Source: an uncultured Clostridia bacterium
GTDB lineage: Bacteria; Bacillota; Clostridia; TANB77; CAG-508
Length of the DNA: 53,777 nucleotides
Reading direction: 5' to 3'
Assembly (NCBI GenBank): GCA_947642355.1
Contig: CANRSD010000007.1
Coordinates: 1 to 53,777, forward strand
Each line of letters begins with the position of its first letter. The stretch's first letter is position 1. A program made the position numbers and the translations under genes. The notes below the pieces were generated by a model. The model had not been told where the DNA came from. It worked only from the letters and a program-made list of their open reading frames with translations, and did not search any database. This document shows positions 18,325-28,513 of this stretch, piece after piece.

Positions 18325-18888
18325 ATGAGAATTATAAGTGGCTTAAACCGAGGAACCAAATTAAATACTTTAGAAGGAATAGATACTAGACCTACTCTAG
18401 ATAGAGTTAAAGAGGCTTTATTTAGTAAAATAAATTATGAATTAGTAGATAGTAAAATTTTAGATTTGTTTTCTGGTAGTGGCTCGTTAGCTCTTGAATC
18501 AATTAGTCGAGGTGCTAAAAAAGCTTATTTATGTGATAGTTCATTTAAAGCCATAAACATAATAAAACAAAATATTAAAAAAACAAGAACAGAAGATAAA
18601 ACAGTAGTATTACATAAAGATTATATTAAGGCTCTGGAAGAATTAAAATTGGACAATGTAAAATTTGATATAATTTTTCTTGACCCACCATATAAAACAA
18701 ATTATAATATAAAGTCAATAGACTTAATTTTAAAATATGATTTACTTGAAAATAATGGAAAAATAATTATTGAAACAGATATTCCAAATGAGATTTTATC
18801 TAAACTAGAAAAAAATATTTTAATAGATATATATGATGTTAAAAAATATGGCAGAGTAACTCTCATATTTATAAGGCGAAAGGGGTAA
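18325..18888 (+). CDS. rsmD: 16S rRNA (guanine966-N2)-methyltransferase RsmD
   Basis: SAM-dependent methyltransferase acting on G966 of 16S rRNA during 30S assembly. The 187-residue protein begins MRIISGLNRGTKL, with TRPTLDRVKEALFSKI, the SAM-binding loop ILDLFSGSGSLALESISRGA and the catalytic motif FLDPPY. Length and motifs are standard. The start is preceded by AGAGGTG. The next gene starts three bases after its stop, so the two are coupled. Confidence 0.92.
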   Translation: MRIISGLNRGTKLNTLEGIDTRPTLDRVKEALFSKINYELVDSKILDLFSGSGSLALESISRGAKKAYLCDSSFKAINIIKQNIKKTRTEDKTVVLHKDYIKALEELKLDNVKFDIIFLDPPYKTNYNIKSIDLILKYDLLENNGKIIIETDIPNEILSKLEKNILIDIYDVKKYGRVTLIFIRRKG

Positions 18889-18890
18889 AT

Positions 18891-19370
18891 ATGGAAATTT
18901 TTACATTGTTAGAGACTTTAGAAGACCTATTAGAAAAAAGTAAAATAGTACCTTTTACTAATAAAAGTATTGTTAGTAAAAATGAAATATTAGATATAAT
19001 AAAAGAAGTAAGACTAAAGCTTCCAGATGAGTTAAAACAAGCAAAATGGATTAAGGAAGAAAGAGAAAGAATAATTGCTGAGGCTCAAAAGGATGCAGAT
19101 GATATTGTAAAAGAAGCTGAAAATAGAATAATATCAATGATAGATGAACATGAAATTACAAAAAAGGCATATGAAAAGAAAACAGAAATTATTGCTACAG
19201 CTAATGATATTTATAGAGAATTTTCTAATAATGCAAGTTCATATGCAGATGGAGTTTTGAAGGAAGTTGAAGATACAATGTTAAAACTTTGCGAAACTAT
19301 AAATAATGTTGAAATGAATTTACAAAGTAGAATAGAAACAGTTCAAGAACAAAGAAAACAACTTAAATAG
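18891..19370 (+). CDS. Coiled-coil protein, ATPase-subunit-like
   Basis: A 159-residue soluble protein with a long helical, charged central region (IKEERERIIAEAQKDADDIVKEAENRI) resembling stalk subunits of ATP synthases and DivIVA-type coiled coils. Such genes are often found next to rsmD or coaD in Firmicutes and carry an ATPase label, but no catalytic motif is visible. The RBS AAAGGGG overlaps the end of rsmD. I infer a scaffolding-type protein; function unknown. Confidence 0.65.
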   Translation: MEIFTLLETLEDLLEKSKIVPFTNKSIVSKNEILDIIKEVRLKLPDELKQAKWIKEERERIIAEAQKDADDIVKEAENRIISMIDEHEITKKAYEKKTEIIATANDIYREFSNNASSYADGVLKEVEDTMLKLCETINNVEMNLQSRIETVQEQRKQLK

Positions 19371-19378
19371 TTAAATCA

Positions 19379-19427
19379 AAGGGATTAGAAGTTAGAATAA
19401 AATGTTTCTAAATTCTAATCTTTTTTA
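19379..19427 (+). terminator. Terminator or attenuator between the coiled-coil gene and ftsK
   Basis: GATTAGAAGTTAGAA pairs with TTCTAAATTCTAATC (one mismatch), followed by T6. It lies only about 20 bases before the ftsK start, and no promoter is obvious between them, so partial read-through is likely. Confidence 0.65.
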
Positions 19428-19448
19428 AGCATTTGGAGGTATATAAAA

Positions 19449-21940
19449 ATGGGTAAAAAAAGAAAAAAAAGCACAGGTAGGACATCAAAAGCTAAAACTT
19501 CTGCAAAAGCTTTTGATATAGATTTAGTAGTTATATTACTTATAATATTGGGTATATTATCATTTTTAGTTATATATAGTAAAGCAGGAGCAGCAGGAGA
19601 GGTTTTGAGTCCAATACTTGGAGGAATGCTTCGGAGTTATAAAATATTTAATTCCATTTGGAATAATTGGAGTTGCAATAGCAGTAGCTAAAGAAGATGG
19701 AAAATATGTAAAATCAAAATTATTACAAGGATTAATTTTATTAGGATGTATTGCATCTGTTTTTACAATTTATGAAATATCACTTAATAATATCGATAAA
19801 ACAAAAGGTTTTGAAAGTGTTGTTCAATCAGCATATTCATTAGGTGCAAGTAATAAAGGTGGAGGTACAATAGGAGCTGTTATAGCATTTCCATTAGTTG
19901 CTTTGTTTAGTGAATTTGGAGCTGCAGTTGTTTCTTTAGGAGCTGCTGCAATTTTATTAGTATTTACATTTAGAATTAGACCATCAGAAATTATAAATAA
20001 TTTAGCAGATAGGTTAGAAGAATCAAGAGCTTTGCGTGAGGAAGAAGAAAATGAAAGAATAGCAAGGCGTGAAGCAAGAATAGAAAATAGTAGAAAAAGA
20101 AAATCTTTAGATATTGAAATTGATGATGAAGAAATAGAACCTAGAAAACAAAAGAAAAAATTAAGAAAAGTTCAAGATATATCATTAGATGATGATGATG
20201 AAATATTACAAGAAGATCAAATAAGAATTAATATAGATGAAGAAAAAGAAGATACTGGAGTAAGAGGAAAAATAAAAGGAATTTTAAGAAAAGCAGATAA
20301 GAGTGTAGAAATAATAGAACCAGAGGTAAAAGAACAAATAAATCCAAATGAGTTAGATAGTAATTTATTTAAAGAACAAGAAATAGTTAAAGAAAATAAA
20401 ACCCAGTCTATTTTACAATTAGATCATAGTACAGTATCATTAGAAGATGAAAATTATGAAACTCCACCAATAGAACTTTTAAAACAGGGACCAGGAAAAT
20501 CTAATAAAGGTTCAAGAAAAGTGGCTGATACTGCTGCAAAATTACAAAAAACATTATTTAGTTTTGGAGTATCTGCAAAAGTAGTTGATTATTCAGTAGG
20601 TCCTGCAATTACTAGATATGAACTAAAACCAGCAGAAGGTGTTAGAGTTAGTAAAATAGCAAAGCTTTCTGATGATATAGCTCTTAATTTAGCAGCAGAA
20701 AGTATAAGAATTGAAGCACCAATTCCAGGAAAACAAGCAGTAGGAATTGAAATACCAAATTTAGAAAAAGAATTAGTACCTTTAAGAGATATTTTAGAAT
20801 CAGATACATTTATTGGGGCAGAGTCTAATATATCTATGGGGCTTGGAAAAGATATTGCGGGTGAAGCAGTTGTTGCAGATATTGGAAAGATGCCCCACGT
20901 ATTAATAGCAGGTTCTACAGGTTCTCGGAAAATCTGTATGTATAAATACATTGATTACAAGTATTTTATATAAATCTAAACCAAGTGAAGTAAAATTATT
21001 AATGGTAGACCCAAAAGTGGTTGAATTATCAGTTTATAATGGAATTCCACATTTATTAATTCCAGTTGTTACTGATCCTAAGAAAGCTGCTGGAGCATTA
21101 GCTTGGGCAGTTCAAGAAATGGAAAATAGATATCAATTATTTGCTGGAAAAGGTGTAAGAGATTTAAAAGGATATAATAATGCAGTAGCAGATGAAGAAC
21201 TTGGAAAATTGCCACAAATAGTAATAATTATAGACGAGCTTGCTGATCTTATGATGGTAGCTCCAAAAGATGTTGAAGATGCAATTTGTAGACTTGCTCA
21301 AAAAGCTAGAGCAGCTGGAATGCATTTAGTAATTGCTACACAAAGACCATCAGTAGATGTAATTACTGGTATAATTAAAGCAAATGTCCCATCAAGAATT
21401 GCATTTGCAGTTTCATCACAAATAGATTCAAGAACTATCTTAGATATGGCAGGAGCTGAGAAATTACTTGGTAAAGGTGATATGTTATTTTATCCAATAG
21501 GAGCTTCAAAGCCAGTTAGAGTTCAAGGTGCATTTGTTTCTGATAAAGAAGTTGAAAGTATTGTTGGATTTATAAAATCAAATGGAGAAGTTAGCTATAA
21601 TTCGGATATTATTGAACAAATAGAGAATGCTAATAAATCTGATAAAGAAAAAGATGAAGATATTGATAGTGAAGATGATGCAGATGAATTTTTAAATGAG
21701 GCAATTGAATGTGTAATTGAAATAGGTCAAGCATCTACATCATATATTCAAAGAAAATTTAAGGTAGGTTATGCAAGAGCTGGTAGAATAATAGACCAGA
21801 TGGAAGCAAGAGGTGTAATTTCAGGTTATGCAGGAAGTAAACCAAGAGAGGTATTAATGACTAAAGAAAGATGGCAGGAATTAAATATGACACAAGTTCC
21901 TCAAGTATCAGAAGAGACAAATAATGAAGTAGATGAATAG
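19449..21940 (+). CDS. ftsK: FtsK/SpoIIIE DNA translocase, read through two CGGA +1 sites
   Basis: Septal DNA pump for chromosome segregation and possibly forespore DNA import. ATG 19449 follows TTTGGAGG. The N-terminus has four or so transmembrane helices (about residues 25-185). The first shift (C at 19632) lies between helices, [16 protein letters not shown]. An acidic linker follows, then the alpha/beta motor. The second shift (C at 20926) restores the Walker A motif, [15 protein letters not shown]. Later motifs include [36 protein letters not shown] and the C-terminal winged-helix gamma domain ([16 protein letters not shown]). Recoded length is about 829 residues, normal for the family. 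Three separate frames are needed to make it. Confidence 0.94.
19632..19635 (+). other. CGGA +1 recoding site in the ftsK membrane domain
   Basis: ATG CTT CGG; continuation CTT GGA GTT ATA AAA (L-G-V-I-K), after residue 61. Confidence 0.9.
20926..20929 (+). other. CGGA +1 recoding site in the FtsK Walker A motif
   Basis: GGT TCT CGG; continuation TCT GGA AAA TCT (S-G-K-S). Glycine is essential at this position in the family. Confidence 0.93.
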
Positions 21941-21995
21941 TTATTATATAAATTGTTGAAACTAAAGAAAAAATGATTGTTAAGGAGTTTTGAAA

Positions 21996-23504
21996 TTGGG
22001 ATTATTTTCAAAAGTAGAAGATTACAATTTAATATTAGAAAAAGTGTTAGAATCAAAATATTTTTCATCAAATACTAAAAGTTTATTACTTAGTATGATA
22101 TATAAAATTGAAAGTTTCTATGATGATTATAAACAAGTAAAACATATATCAAAAACAAAAGACGAATTTTTAACTGAAATTATAGAAATAATAAAAAAAT
22201 ATTGTGATAATATAAAACTTGTTGAACCAGATTCTAAAGATGCAGAAATTATAAAACAAAATAATGTTTTAGCTTTAACTAATGAAAGAGAAAGAAGTAT
22301 ATTATCATATCCAACAGAAATAGCATTATTATATGCTATTTCTGATGTACTTCCAAAATATTTTTATATTCCAGATGATTTTTCATTCAAAGGTTCATTT
22401 CAAAGATTATTAGTAAATGGTTATAATTTAAATAATGTAGAAATTTTATCAGATTTTAACGGATGGTCATGGGACATAAATTTAAAATATAAAAATAATA
22501 TAGAAGATAATTTAATTTATCAAAATCTTATGATTTTATTTGGAAATAAATTTATGGATAAATGGTTGGAAGAAACTAGTATAAAAATTAATTCTTTAAA
22601 TGAAATAAAAAGTAGATTAAGTAAAACAAAATGTTTTGAAATATTATGTAAGTATTTGTATTTTATATCAAATGAGAAAGAAAAATTAAAAATAAATAAA
22701 CTTTTTAGAGAAAAACAGGAAGAACTTGATAAGATTTCTGATAAAGTTAAATATTTTGATGATATAAAATTAAAAAAATTAAGATATTTAAAAAAGTTAG
22801 AGAAAATTGATAAACTTTTAAATGATAAAGAGCTTCTTAGAAAAGAATATATTGATAAAAATTTAAAATTAGATGAAAAAAATAGAATGGCAACAGTATC
22901 AGTATATAGAAAAAAAGTTGAAGCAAGAAGAAAGGAATGTATAGATAATATTTCAGAACTAACAAAGATTGCAAATCCTGTTAATTTTATGAAATATAAA
23001 AATGAATTGCAAGATTTTGTAAATAGCTTTGATATATCAGAAGGAAAAGAAAAAATTATTTTAGATTTTCAAAAGGAGTTTATAAAAGTTTTATATGATA
23101 GAAGTTTAAACTTAGAAAAAGAAAATGAAATAATAGATTTTATATATAAGATTAGATATTATAAAAATATATATTTTGATGATAAAAAACAAATAAAAGA
23201 TATAAAAATATTAAATAAAAAATTAGATGAAGTATTAAAAGTAGTAATAACTAAAGCATGTAAAAAATCGATTATAAAAATTATAAGTTTGAATGTTAAT
23301 ATTAATTTTGAAATAATAAGTAAAATGTTAGATACAAAAATTATGAATTTAGAAGAGATTAGATTTGAAGTTAGAAATGAAGAGAATAAAGTAAAAATTA
23401 TGATGTATGAAAAAGAAGTTTATGAAAAAGATTTTATATTAGATTATGATTATAAAAATGCAGAAATTGGAGTTAAAGGAAAAAGGCTTATAAAGCTATT
23501 TTAA
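21996..23504 (+). CDS. Uncharacterised conserved-type cytoplasmic protein
   Basis: I do not recognise a characterised family. The likely start is TTG 21996, 8 bases after TAAGGAG; TTG 21990 would be only 2 bases from it. The product has about 502 residues and no signal peptide or membrane helix. The N-terminal third contains TNERERSILSYPTEIALLYAISDVLP and FNGWSWDINLKYKNN; the middle (about residues 220-330) is a very Lys/Glu-rich predicted coiled coil; the C-terminus is a beta-rich basic segment. It lies between ftsK and the beta-CASP nuclease gene, 10 bases before the latter, so they are probably co-transcribed. No CGG codon occurs in it. Confidence 0.65.
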   Translation: MGLFSKVEDYNLILEKVLESKYFSSNTKSLLLSMIYKIESFYDDYKQVKHISKTKDEFLTEIIEIIKKYCDNIKLVEPDSKDAEIIKQNNVLALTNERERSILSYPTEIALLYAISDVLPKYFYIPDDFSFKGSFQRLLVNGYNLNNVEILSDFNGWSWDINLKYKNNIEDNLIYQNLMILFGNKFMDKWLEETSIKINSLNEIKSRLSKTKCFEILCKYLYFISNEKEKLKINKLFREKQEELDKISDKVKYFDDIKLKKLRYLKKLEKIDKLLNDKELLRKEYIDKNLKLDEKNRMATVSVYRKKVEARRKECIDNISELTKIANPVNFMKYKNELQDFVNSFDISEGKEKIILDFQKEFIKVLYDRSLNLEKENEIIDFIYKIRYYKNIYFDDKKQIKDIKILNKKLDEVLKVVITKACKKSIIKIISLNVNINFEIISKMLDTKIMNLEEIRFEVRNEENKVKIMMYEKEVYEKDFILDYDYKNAEIGVKGKRLIKLF

Positions 23505-23514
23505 GGAGGTACAA

Positions 23515-25173
23515 ATGAAAATAACATTTTTAGGTGCTGCTAAAACAGTTACAGGTTCTAATCATTTAGTAGAAGCAGCAGGTAAGAGATTTTTAGTAGA
23601 TTGTGGAATGTATCAAGGAAAAATAACAGAGGAGCTAGATAATAGTGATTCATTCTTATTTAATGTAAAAGATATAGATTTTGTATTACTTACACATGCA
23701 CATATAGATCATTCTGGAAGAATTCCAAAACTATATAATGAAGGATATAGAAACCCTATATATGCTACAAAAGCAACTTGCGATTTATGTTCTATAATGC
23801 TTCCAGATAGTGGTCATATTCAAGAGACTGAAATTGAATGGAAGAATAGAAAAAGATTAAGAGAAGGAAAAGAGCCACTACCTCCAATATATACAGCATT
23901 AGAAGCAGAAGAATGTTTGGAAGTTTTTAAGCCAGTAAGTTATGATGAGATAATTGAAATAGATGAAAATATAAGAGTTCGTTTTAATGATGCTGGACAT
24001 ATGCTTCGGTTCTGCAATTATTGAGATATGGGTAACTGAAAATGGAAAAACAACTAAAGCTGTATTTACAGGAGATATAGGAAATAATGATTTACCATTA
24101 CTAGATTCTCCAACAATGATTTCAAATGCAGATTATGTAGTCATGGAATCTACATATGGAAATAGGCTCCATATAAGAAATGATAATAAAGCAGAGGTTT
24201 TTTTAGATATTGTTTCAGAAACGCTTGATAAAGGTGGAACAGTTGTTATACCATCATTTGCAGTTGGTAGAACACAAGAAATTTTATATGAAATTGATAA
24301 ATTAAAAGATGAAAAAGGAAGTAAAGATAAAGAATTTTATAGAAAATATAGAACATTAATGCAATCACCTGTTTATGTAGATAGTCCACTTGCAATTTCA
24401 GCAACAGAGATTTTTAAGAAAAATACAGAATTATTTGAAGAAAAAATACAGGAAAAAATAGAAGCAGGAGATAATCCATTAGAATTTCCAGGGCTTAATT
24501 TTACGGTAACTGCTGAAGAATCTAGAGAACTTAATTCTAGAGAAGAGCCTTGTATTATTTTATCTGCTAGTGGTATGTGTGATGTTGGAAGAATTAAACA
24601 TCATTTGAAACATAATCTTTGGAAAAAATCTAGTACAATTTTATTTGTAGGATATCAATCAGTTCGGTACTTTAGGAAGAAGTATTGTTGATCGGAGCAG
24701 AAAAAGTAAAAATTTTTGGTGAAGAAATTGCTGTAAATGCAAGAATTGAATATATTGAGGGTTATTCTGGACATGCCGATCAAGAGTGGTTATTGAATTT
24801 TGTTTATTCATTTATAAATCCTCCAAAGCATATATTTTTGGTACATGGAGAAGAAGAAGGACAATTAGAACTTAAACAAAAGATAGAAGAAAATGCTAAA
24901 ATTAATGTTACAATACCAACTTTAGGAGAGAGTTATATTTTAGATGGAACAGATAATCCAAAATTAGAAACTGATGAAAAAGAGATGCTACAATATGAAA
25001 GACTTGCTAAGAGATTCGAAATATTAGATAATATAGAAACTTTAATGGAAAGAATGACAGATGTAGAATTAGCTGTTAAAGAAGATAAGATTGAAACTGA
25101 TGATGAAGATATTAAAACTCTTACTAATAGAGTTAAGGAGTTGCAAGAACATATTAACAAAATGTTGTCGTAA
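23515..25173 (+). CDS. Metallo-beta-lactamase/beta-CASP RNase-type protein, read through three +1 sites
   Basis: Probable RNA-processing hydrolase of the MBL-fold beta-CASP group. ATG 23515 follows AAGGAGG. Motifs: LLTHAHIDHSGRIP (HxHxDH zinc site), FTGDIG, ESTYGNR, SFAVGRTQE, ILSASGMCDVGR, and the C-terminal RMM-CBL-like GYSGHADQEW and FLVHGEEEG. Extra C residues at 24007 (before GGT), 24665 (GGT) and 24693 (GGA) require three shifts. The continuations are DAGHML-GSAIIEI, GYQSV-GTLGRSIVD and IVD-GAEKVKIFGEE. The last two are only 28 bases apart. The recoded length of 551 is typical. A charged coiled-coil extension (about residues 470-551) follows the catalytic part. Confidence 0.92.
24007..24010 (+). 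other. CGGT +1 recoding site in the beta-CASP gene (first)
   Basis: ATG CTT CGG; continuation CTT GGT TCT GCA ATT (L-G-S-A-I), the conserved AGHxLGSA motif. Confidence 0.92.
24665..24668 (+). other. CGGT +1 recoding site in the beta-CASP gene (second)
   Basis: TCA GTT CGG; continuation GTT GGT ACT TTA GGA (V-G-T-L-G), the conserved GYQ..GTLGR motif. Confidence 0.92.
24693..24696 (+). other. CGGA +1 recoding site in the beta-CASP gene (third)
   Basis: GTT GAT CGG; continuation GAT GGA GCA GAA AAA (D-G-A-E-K). Confidence 0.9.
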
Positions 25174-25184
25174 AAGGAGTATTT

Positions 25185-27083
25185 ATGGAAAAATATATAA
25201 ATGATGCAATAATTGGAAATAAAAAACTTACAGCAAGTTTTTCTAAAAAAGGTGAGTTACTTAGAATTTTTTATCCAAATTGTGATTATAAACAATTTAT
25301 ACATGAATTATTTATAGGTGTAAAAGTAAATGATTCTGCAATTATTTATTTGCATAATGATATAAATAATGTATATATACAAAGTTATATAGAAAATACC
25401 AATATTTTACAAACTGAAATTTTAAATACTTATTTTAATTTACGTATTTTGCAAACAGATTTTGTTACTATAAAAGAGAATATTTTAGTTAAAGACTATG
25501 TTCTTAAAAATGAAAGTAATATAAATTTGAATGTAGATTTTTTAGCATATTCTAATGTTTTAACAAATATGAATAATGATACTTGTGGATTTATAAAAAA
25601 TGATTCTTTAATACAATATAATCATGATTATTCAATGTGTATATTTTCAAAAGAGAAATTATTGTCTTATCAAGTAAATGGAGCTAAGGAAACAATAAGT
25701 TCAGGTATTATAGGAGGAAAAGATTATATAGGTCTTTCTCCTAATTCTGCAATTTCATATGATTTAAAAGAAATAAAACCAGGTGAAGAAGCTCATATTA
25801 CTTTATATATTATGATTAATGATAATGAAAAAAATAATGTTTTTAGTGAACTTGAAAGTGAAATAGAAAGAATTAGAAAAATTGATGTTAAAGATATTTT
25901 TAATGAATGCCAAAAATACTGGGAAAAATTTGTAAAAGAACATGATAAATTAAATGTTGAAAAATCTGAAATAAATGATAAAATAAAAAATATTTATAGA
26001 AGAAGTATTCTTTTATTTAATTTGCTTCAAAATAAAGATACTGGTGGGATTTCTGCAGGAATAGAAGTTGATGAAGGAAAAACTAAATGTGGTAGGTATT
26101 CATATTGCTGGCCAAGAGATGCGGTTTTTATTACAAAAGCATTAGATATTGTTGGAATGCAAAATGAAACAACAAAGTTTTATAGTATTTTTTGTAAAAA
26201 GACTCAAAGTAAAGATGGAAAATGGGAGCAAAGATTTTATACAGATTGTAGATTAGCTCCATCTTGGGGATATCAGATAGATGAAACAGCAAGTGTAATT
26301 ATAGGATTATATGATCATTATTTAAAAATTAAAGATAAAGAATTTTTAAAAAGTAATTTTAAAATGTGTGAAAAAGCAGTAGAATTCTTAGAAAAATATG
26401 TGAATGATATTTTAGAAAATAAGAATAAAATTCAAAAAAGTTATGATTTATGGGAAGAATATGAAGGAATATCTTTATATAGTATATCAGCAATATTTTC
26501 AGCAATAAATGATATGTTAAAAATAGATAAAATTTTAAAACCACTATTTGAAAATAATAGACTTAAAATTGAAGTTATAAACAAAAGAAGTATAAGATTA
26601 GAAAAGCTTGTTAGAGATATAAAAGAATATGCTGTAAAAACATTTTATGATGAAGAAAGAAAAACTTATGTAAGAAATATAGATGACAAAAAAATGGATA
26701 TAAGCATAATTGGAAGTATTGTTCCATTTGAATTATTTTTGCCTAAAGAAAAAAACATTTTAAATACAATTGAAAAAATAGATATGACTCTTAGAACATA
26801 TACAGGTGGTTATATTAGGTATGAAGGTGATGGATACATTGGAGGATATAATCCATGGCCAATTGCAACTCTTTGGATGGCTTTATATTGTTTGGAAGTG
26901 GGAGAATATAAAAAGTCAGTACAATGTTTTGAGTTTGTTGTAAATTCTGCTACTAAACATGGATTTTTAGGAGAACAAGTTGATAATGAAAAAATGCAGG
27001 CTAAATGGATTATTGGTCTAGCTTGGAGTCATGCAATGTTTATAATTGTATTAGAGAAATTACATAAATTAAAATTATTGTAG
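25185..27083 (+). CDS. Glycoside hydrolase family 15-like glucosidase
   Basis: A 632-residue cytoplasmic protein (no signal peptide) with a beta-rich N-terminal domain (about 1-260) and an (alpha/alpha)6-type C-terminal domain. Recognisable segments are GGISAGIEVDE, CGRYSYCWPRDAVFITKALD, WGYQIDETASVIIGLYDHY, YDLWEEYEGISLYSISAIFS, GYIRYEGDGYIGG and NPWPIATLWMALYCLEVGEY, which match the bacterial glucoamylase/glucodextranase-like GH15 family. The YDLWEE and late acidic residues are the likely catalytic region. It starts 11 bases after the beta-CASP gene with AAAGGAG. Probable role: hydrolysis of intracellular alpha-glucans. No CGG codon present. Confidence 0.82.
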   Translation: MEKYINDAIIGNKKLTASFSKKGELLRIFYPNCDYKQFIHELFIGVKVNDSAIIYLHNDINNVYIQSYIENTNILQTEILNTYFNLRILQTDFVTIKENILVKDYVLKNESNINLNVDFLAYSNVLTNMNNDTCGFIKNDSLIQYNHDYSMCIFSKEKLLSYQVNGAKETISSGIIGGKDYIGLSPNSAISYDLKEIKPGEEAHITLYIMINDNEKNNVFSELESEIERIRKIDVKDIFNECQKYWEKFVKEHDKLNVEKSEINDKIKNIYRRSILLFNLLQNKDTGGISAGIEVDEGKTKCGRYSYCWPRDAVFITKALDIVGMQNETTKFYSIFCKKTQSKDGKWEQRFYTDCRLAPSWGYQIDETASVIIGLYDHYLKIKDKEFLKSNFKMCEKAVEFLEKYVNDILENKNKIQKSYDLWEEYEGISLYSISAIFSAINDMLKIDKILKPLFENNRLKIEVINKRSIRLEKLVRDIKEYAVKTFYDEERKTYVRNIDDKKMDISIIGSIVPFELFLPKEKNILNTIEKIDMTLRTYTGGYIRYEGDGYIGGYNPWPIATLWMALYCLEVGEYKKSVQCFEFVVNSATKHGFLGEQVDNEKMQAKWIIGLAWSHAMFIIVLEKLHKLKLL

Positions 27084-27128
27084 ATGAAAATATCAAATAA
27101 ATAAAAACGTATGAAAGGAGTTCACTAT

Positions 27129-28486
27129 TTGAAAACCAAAACGATTTTTGTTTGTAGCAATTGTGGATATGAATCTCCAAAATGGCTTGGAAAATGTCCA
27201 GCTTGTAATGAATGGAATTCATTTTATGAAGAAAAAGATGTTACAAAAAGTGGAACTAAAGACAAAAAGAAAGAAAGAACAGAAGCAATTCAATTAAATA
27301 CGGTTGTAAAAAAAGAAACTTCAAGAGTAAAAACAGGAATAGATGAATTAGATAGAGTTTTGGGTGGAGGGTTTGTTAATGGTTCATTAACATTACTTCG
27401 GAGGAGAGCCAGGAATAGGAAAATCTACATTAATTTTGCAAATCTGTGATAGTATAAAAGTAGATGGAAAAGTTTTATATGTGTCAGGAGAAGAATCTGC
27501 TGAACAAATTAAATTAAGAGCTGATAGATTAAATATAAAAAAAGATAATATAATGTTTTTAGCAGAAACTGATATTGATAATGTTGAATTAACAGTAGAA
27601 AAGTTAGGACCAGAATTTGTTATAATAGATTCTATTCAAACAATGTATTCAGAAGAAATAACGTCAGCTGCTGGAAGTGTTTCACAAGTAAGAGAAATTA
27701 CTGCAAGAATTATGAAAATGTGTAAGCAAAAAGCAATTACTACTATAATAATTGGACATGTTACTAAAGATGGAAATATAGCAGGACCCAGAGTTTTAGA
27801 GCATATGGTAGATACAGTTTTATATCTAGAAGGAGAAAGATATTTTTCTTATAGAATTTTGCGTGGAGTAAAAAATAGATTTGGTTCAACAAATGAAATT
27901 GGAATGTTTGAAATGGTAAATGAAGGTTTATCAGAAATAAAAGATCCATCATCTATTTTAATTTCAGATAAAGAAGATGGTAATTCTAGTGGAACAATGG
28001 TAGTTGTGAGTATGGAGGGAACAAGACCATTACTTGTAGAGCTTCAAGCTTTAGTTACACCAAGTGTTTTTGGAATGCCAAGAAGAAATGCAATTGGAAT
28101 TGACTATAATAGATTAACTCTTTTGTCTGCTGTTTTAGAAAAAAGAGCTAGAGTTTCTTTAGGAAATCAGGATATATATTTAAATGTTGTTGGTGGAATT
28201 AAAATAAACGAACCAGCATTAGATCTTCGGAATTTGTTTAGTTACAATTTCAAGTTTAAAAAATATAGCAATTGAAAAGACAGTAGTTGCAATAGGTGAA
28301 GTAGGATTAACTGGTGAAGTTCGTAGTGTTAATATGATTGAAAAAAGAATAAGAGAAGCTGAAAAATTAGGATATAAAACATGTATTATTCCAGAAAGTA
28401 ACAAAAAACTATTGAAAGATAAATTTAAATTAGATATAATAGGCGTGAAAAATATTGTTGATGCAATAAAATTTTTAAAAATATAA
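27129..28486 (+). CDS. radA: DNA repair protein RadA, read through two CGGA +1 sites
   Basis: RecA-like branch-migration helicase of recombination repair. TTG 27129 lies 8 bases after GAAAGGAG, giving MKTKTIFVCSNCGYESPKWL. The zinc finger CSNCGY...CPACNEW is followed by the ATPase domain. An extra C at 27399 precedes GGA, restoring GSLTLL-GGEPGIGKSTL (P-loop). The RadA-specific KNRFG motif is present (RGVKNRFGSTNEIG). A second C at 28228 precedes GGA in the C-terminal Lon-like domain, PALDL-GICLVTISSLKN; the frame then runs to TAA 28484. Recoded length is 451 residues, normal for RadA. Without the second shift the Lon-like domain would be lost. Confidence 0.94.
27399..27402 (+). other. CGGA +1 recoding site in the RadA P-loop
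   Basis: TTA CTT CGG; continuation CTT GGA GGA GAG CCA GGA (L-G-G-E-P-G). Confidence 0.93.
28228..28231 (+). other. CGGA +1 recoding site in the RadA Lon-like domain
   Basis: GAT CTT CGG; continuation CTT GGA ATT TGT TTA (L-G-I-C-L), opening 85 further codons. Confidence 0.9.
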
Positions 28487-28513
28487 TTTTACATTAAAAA
28501 AGGAGAAACAAAT

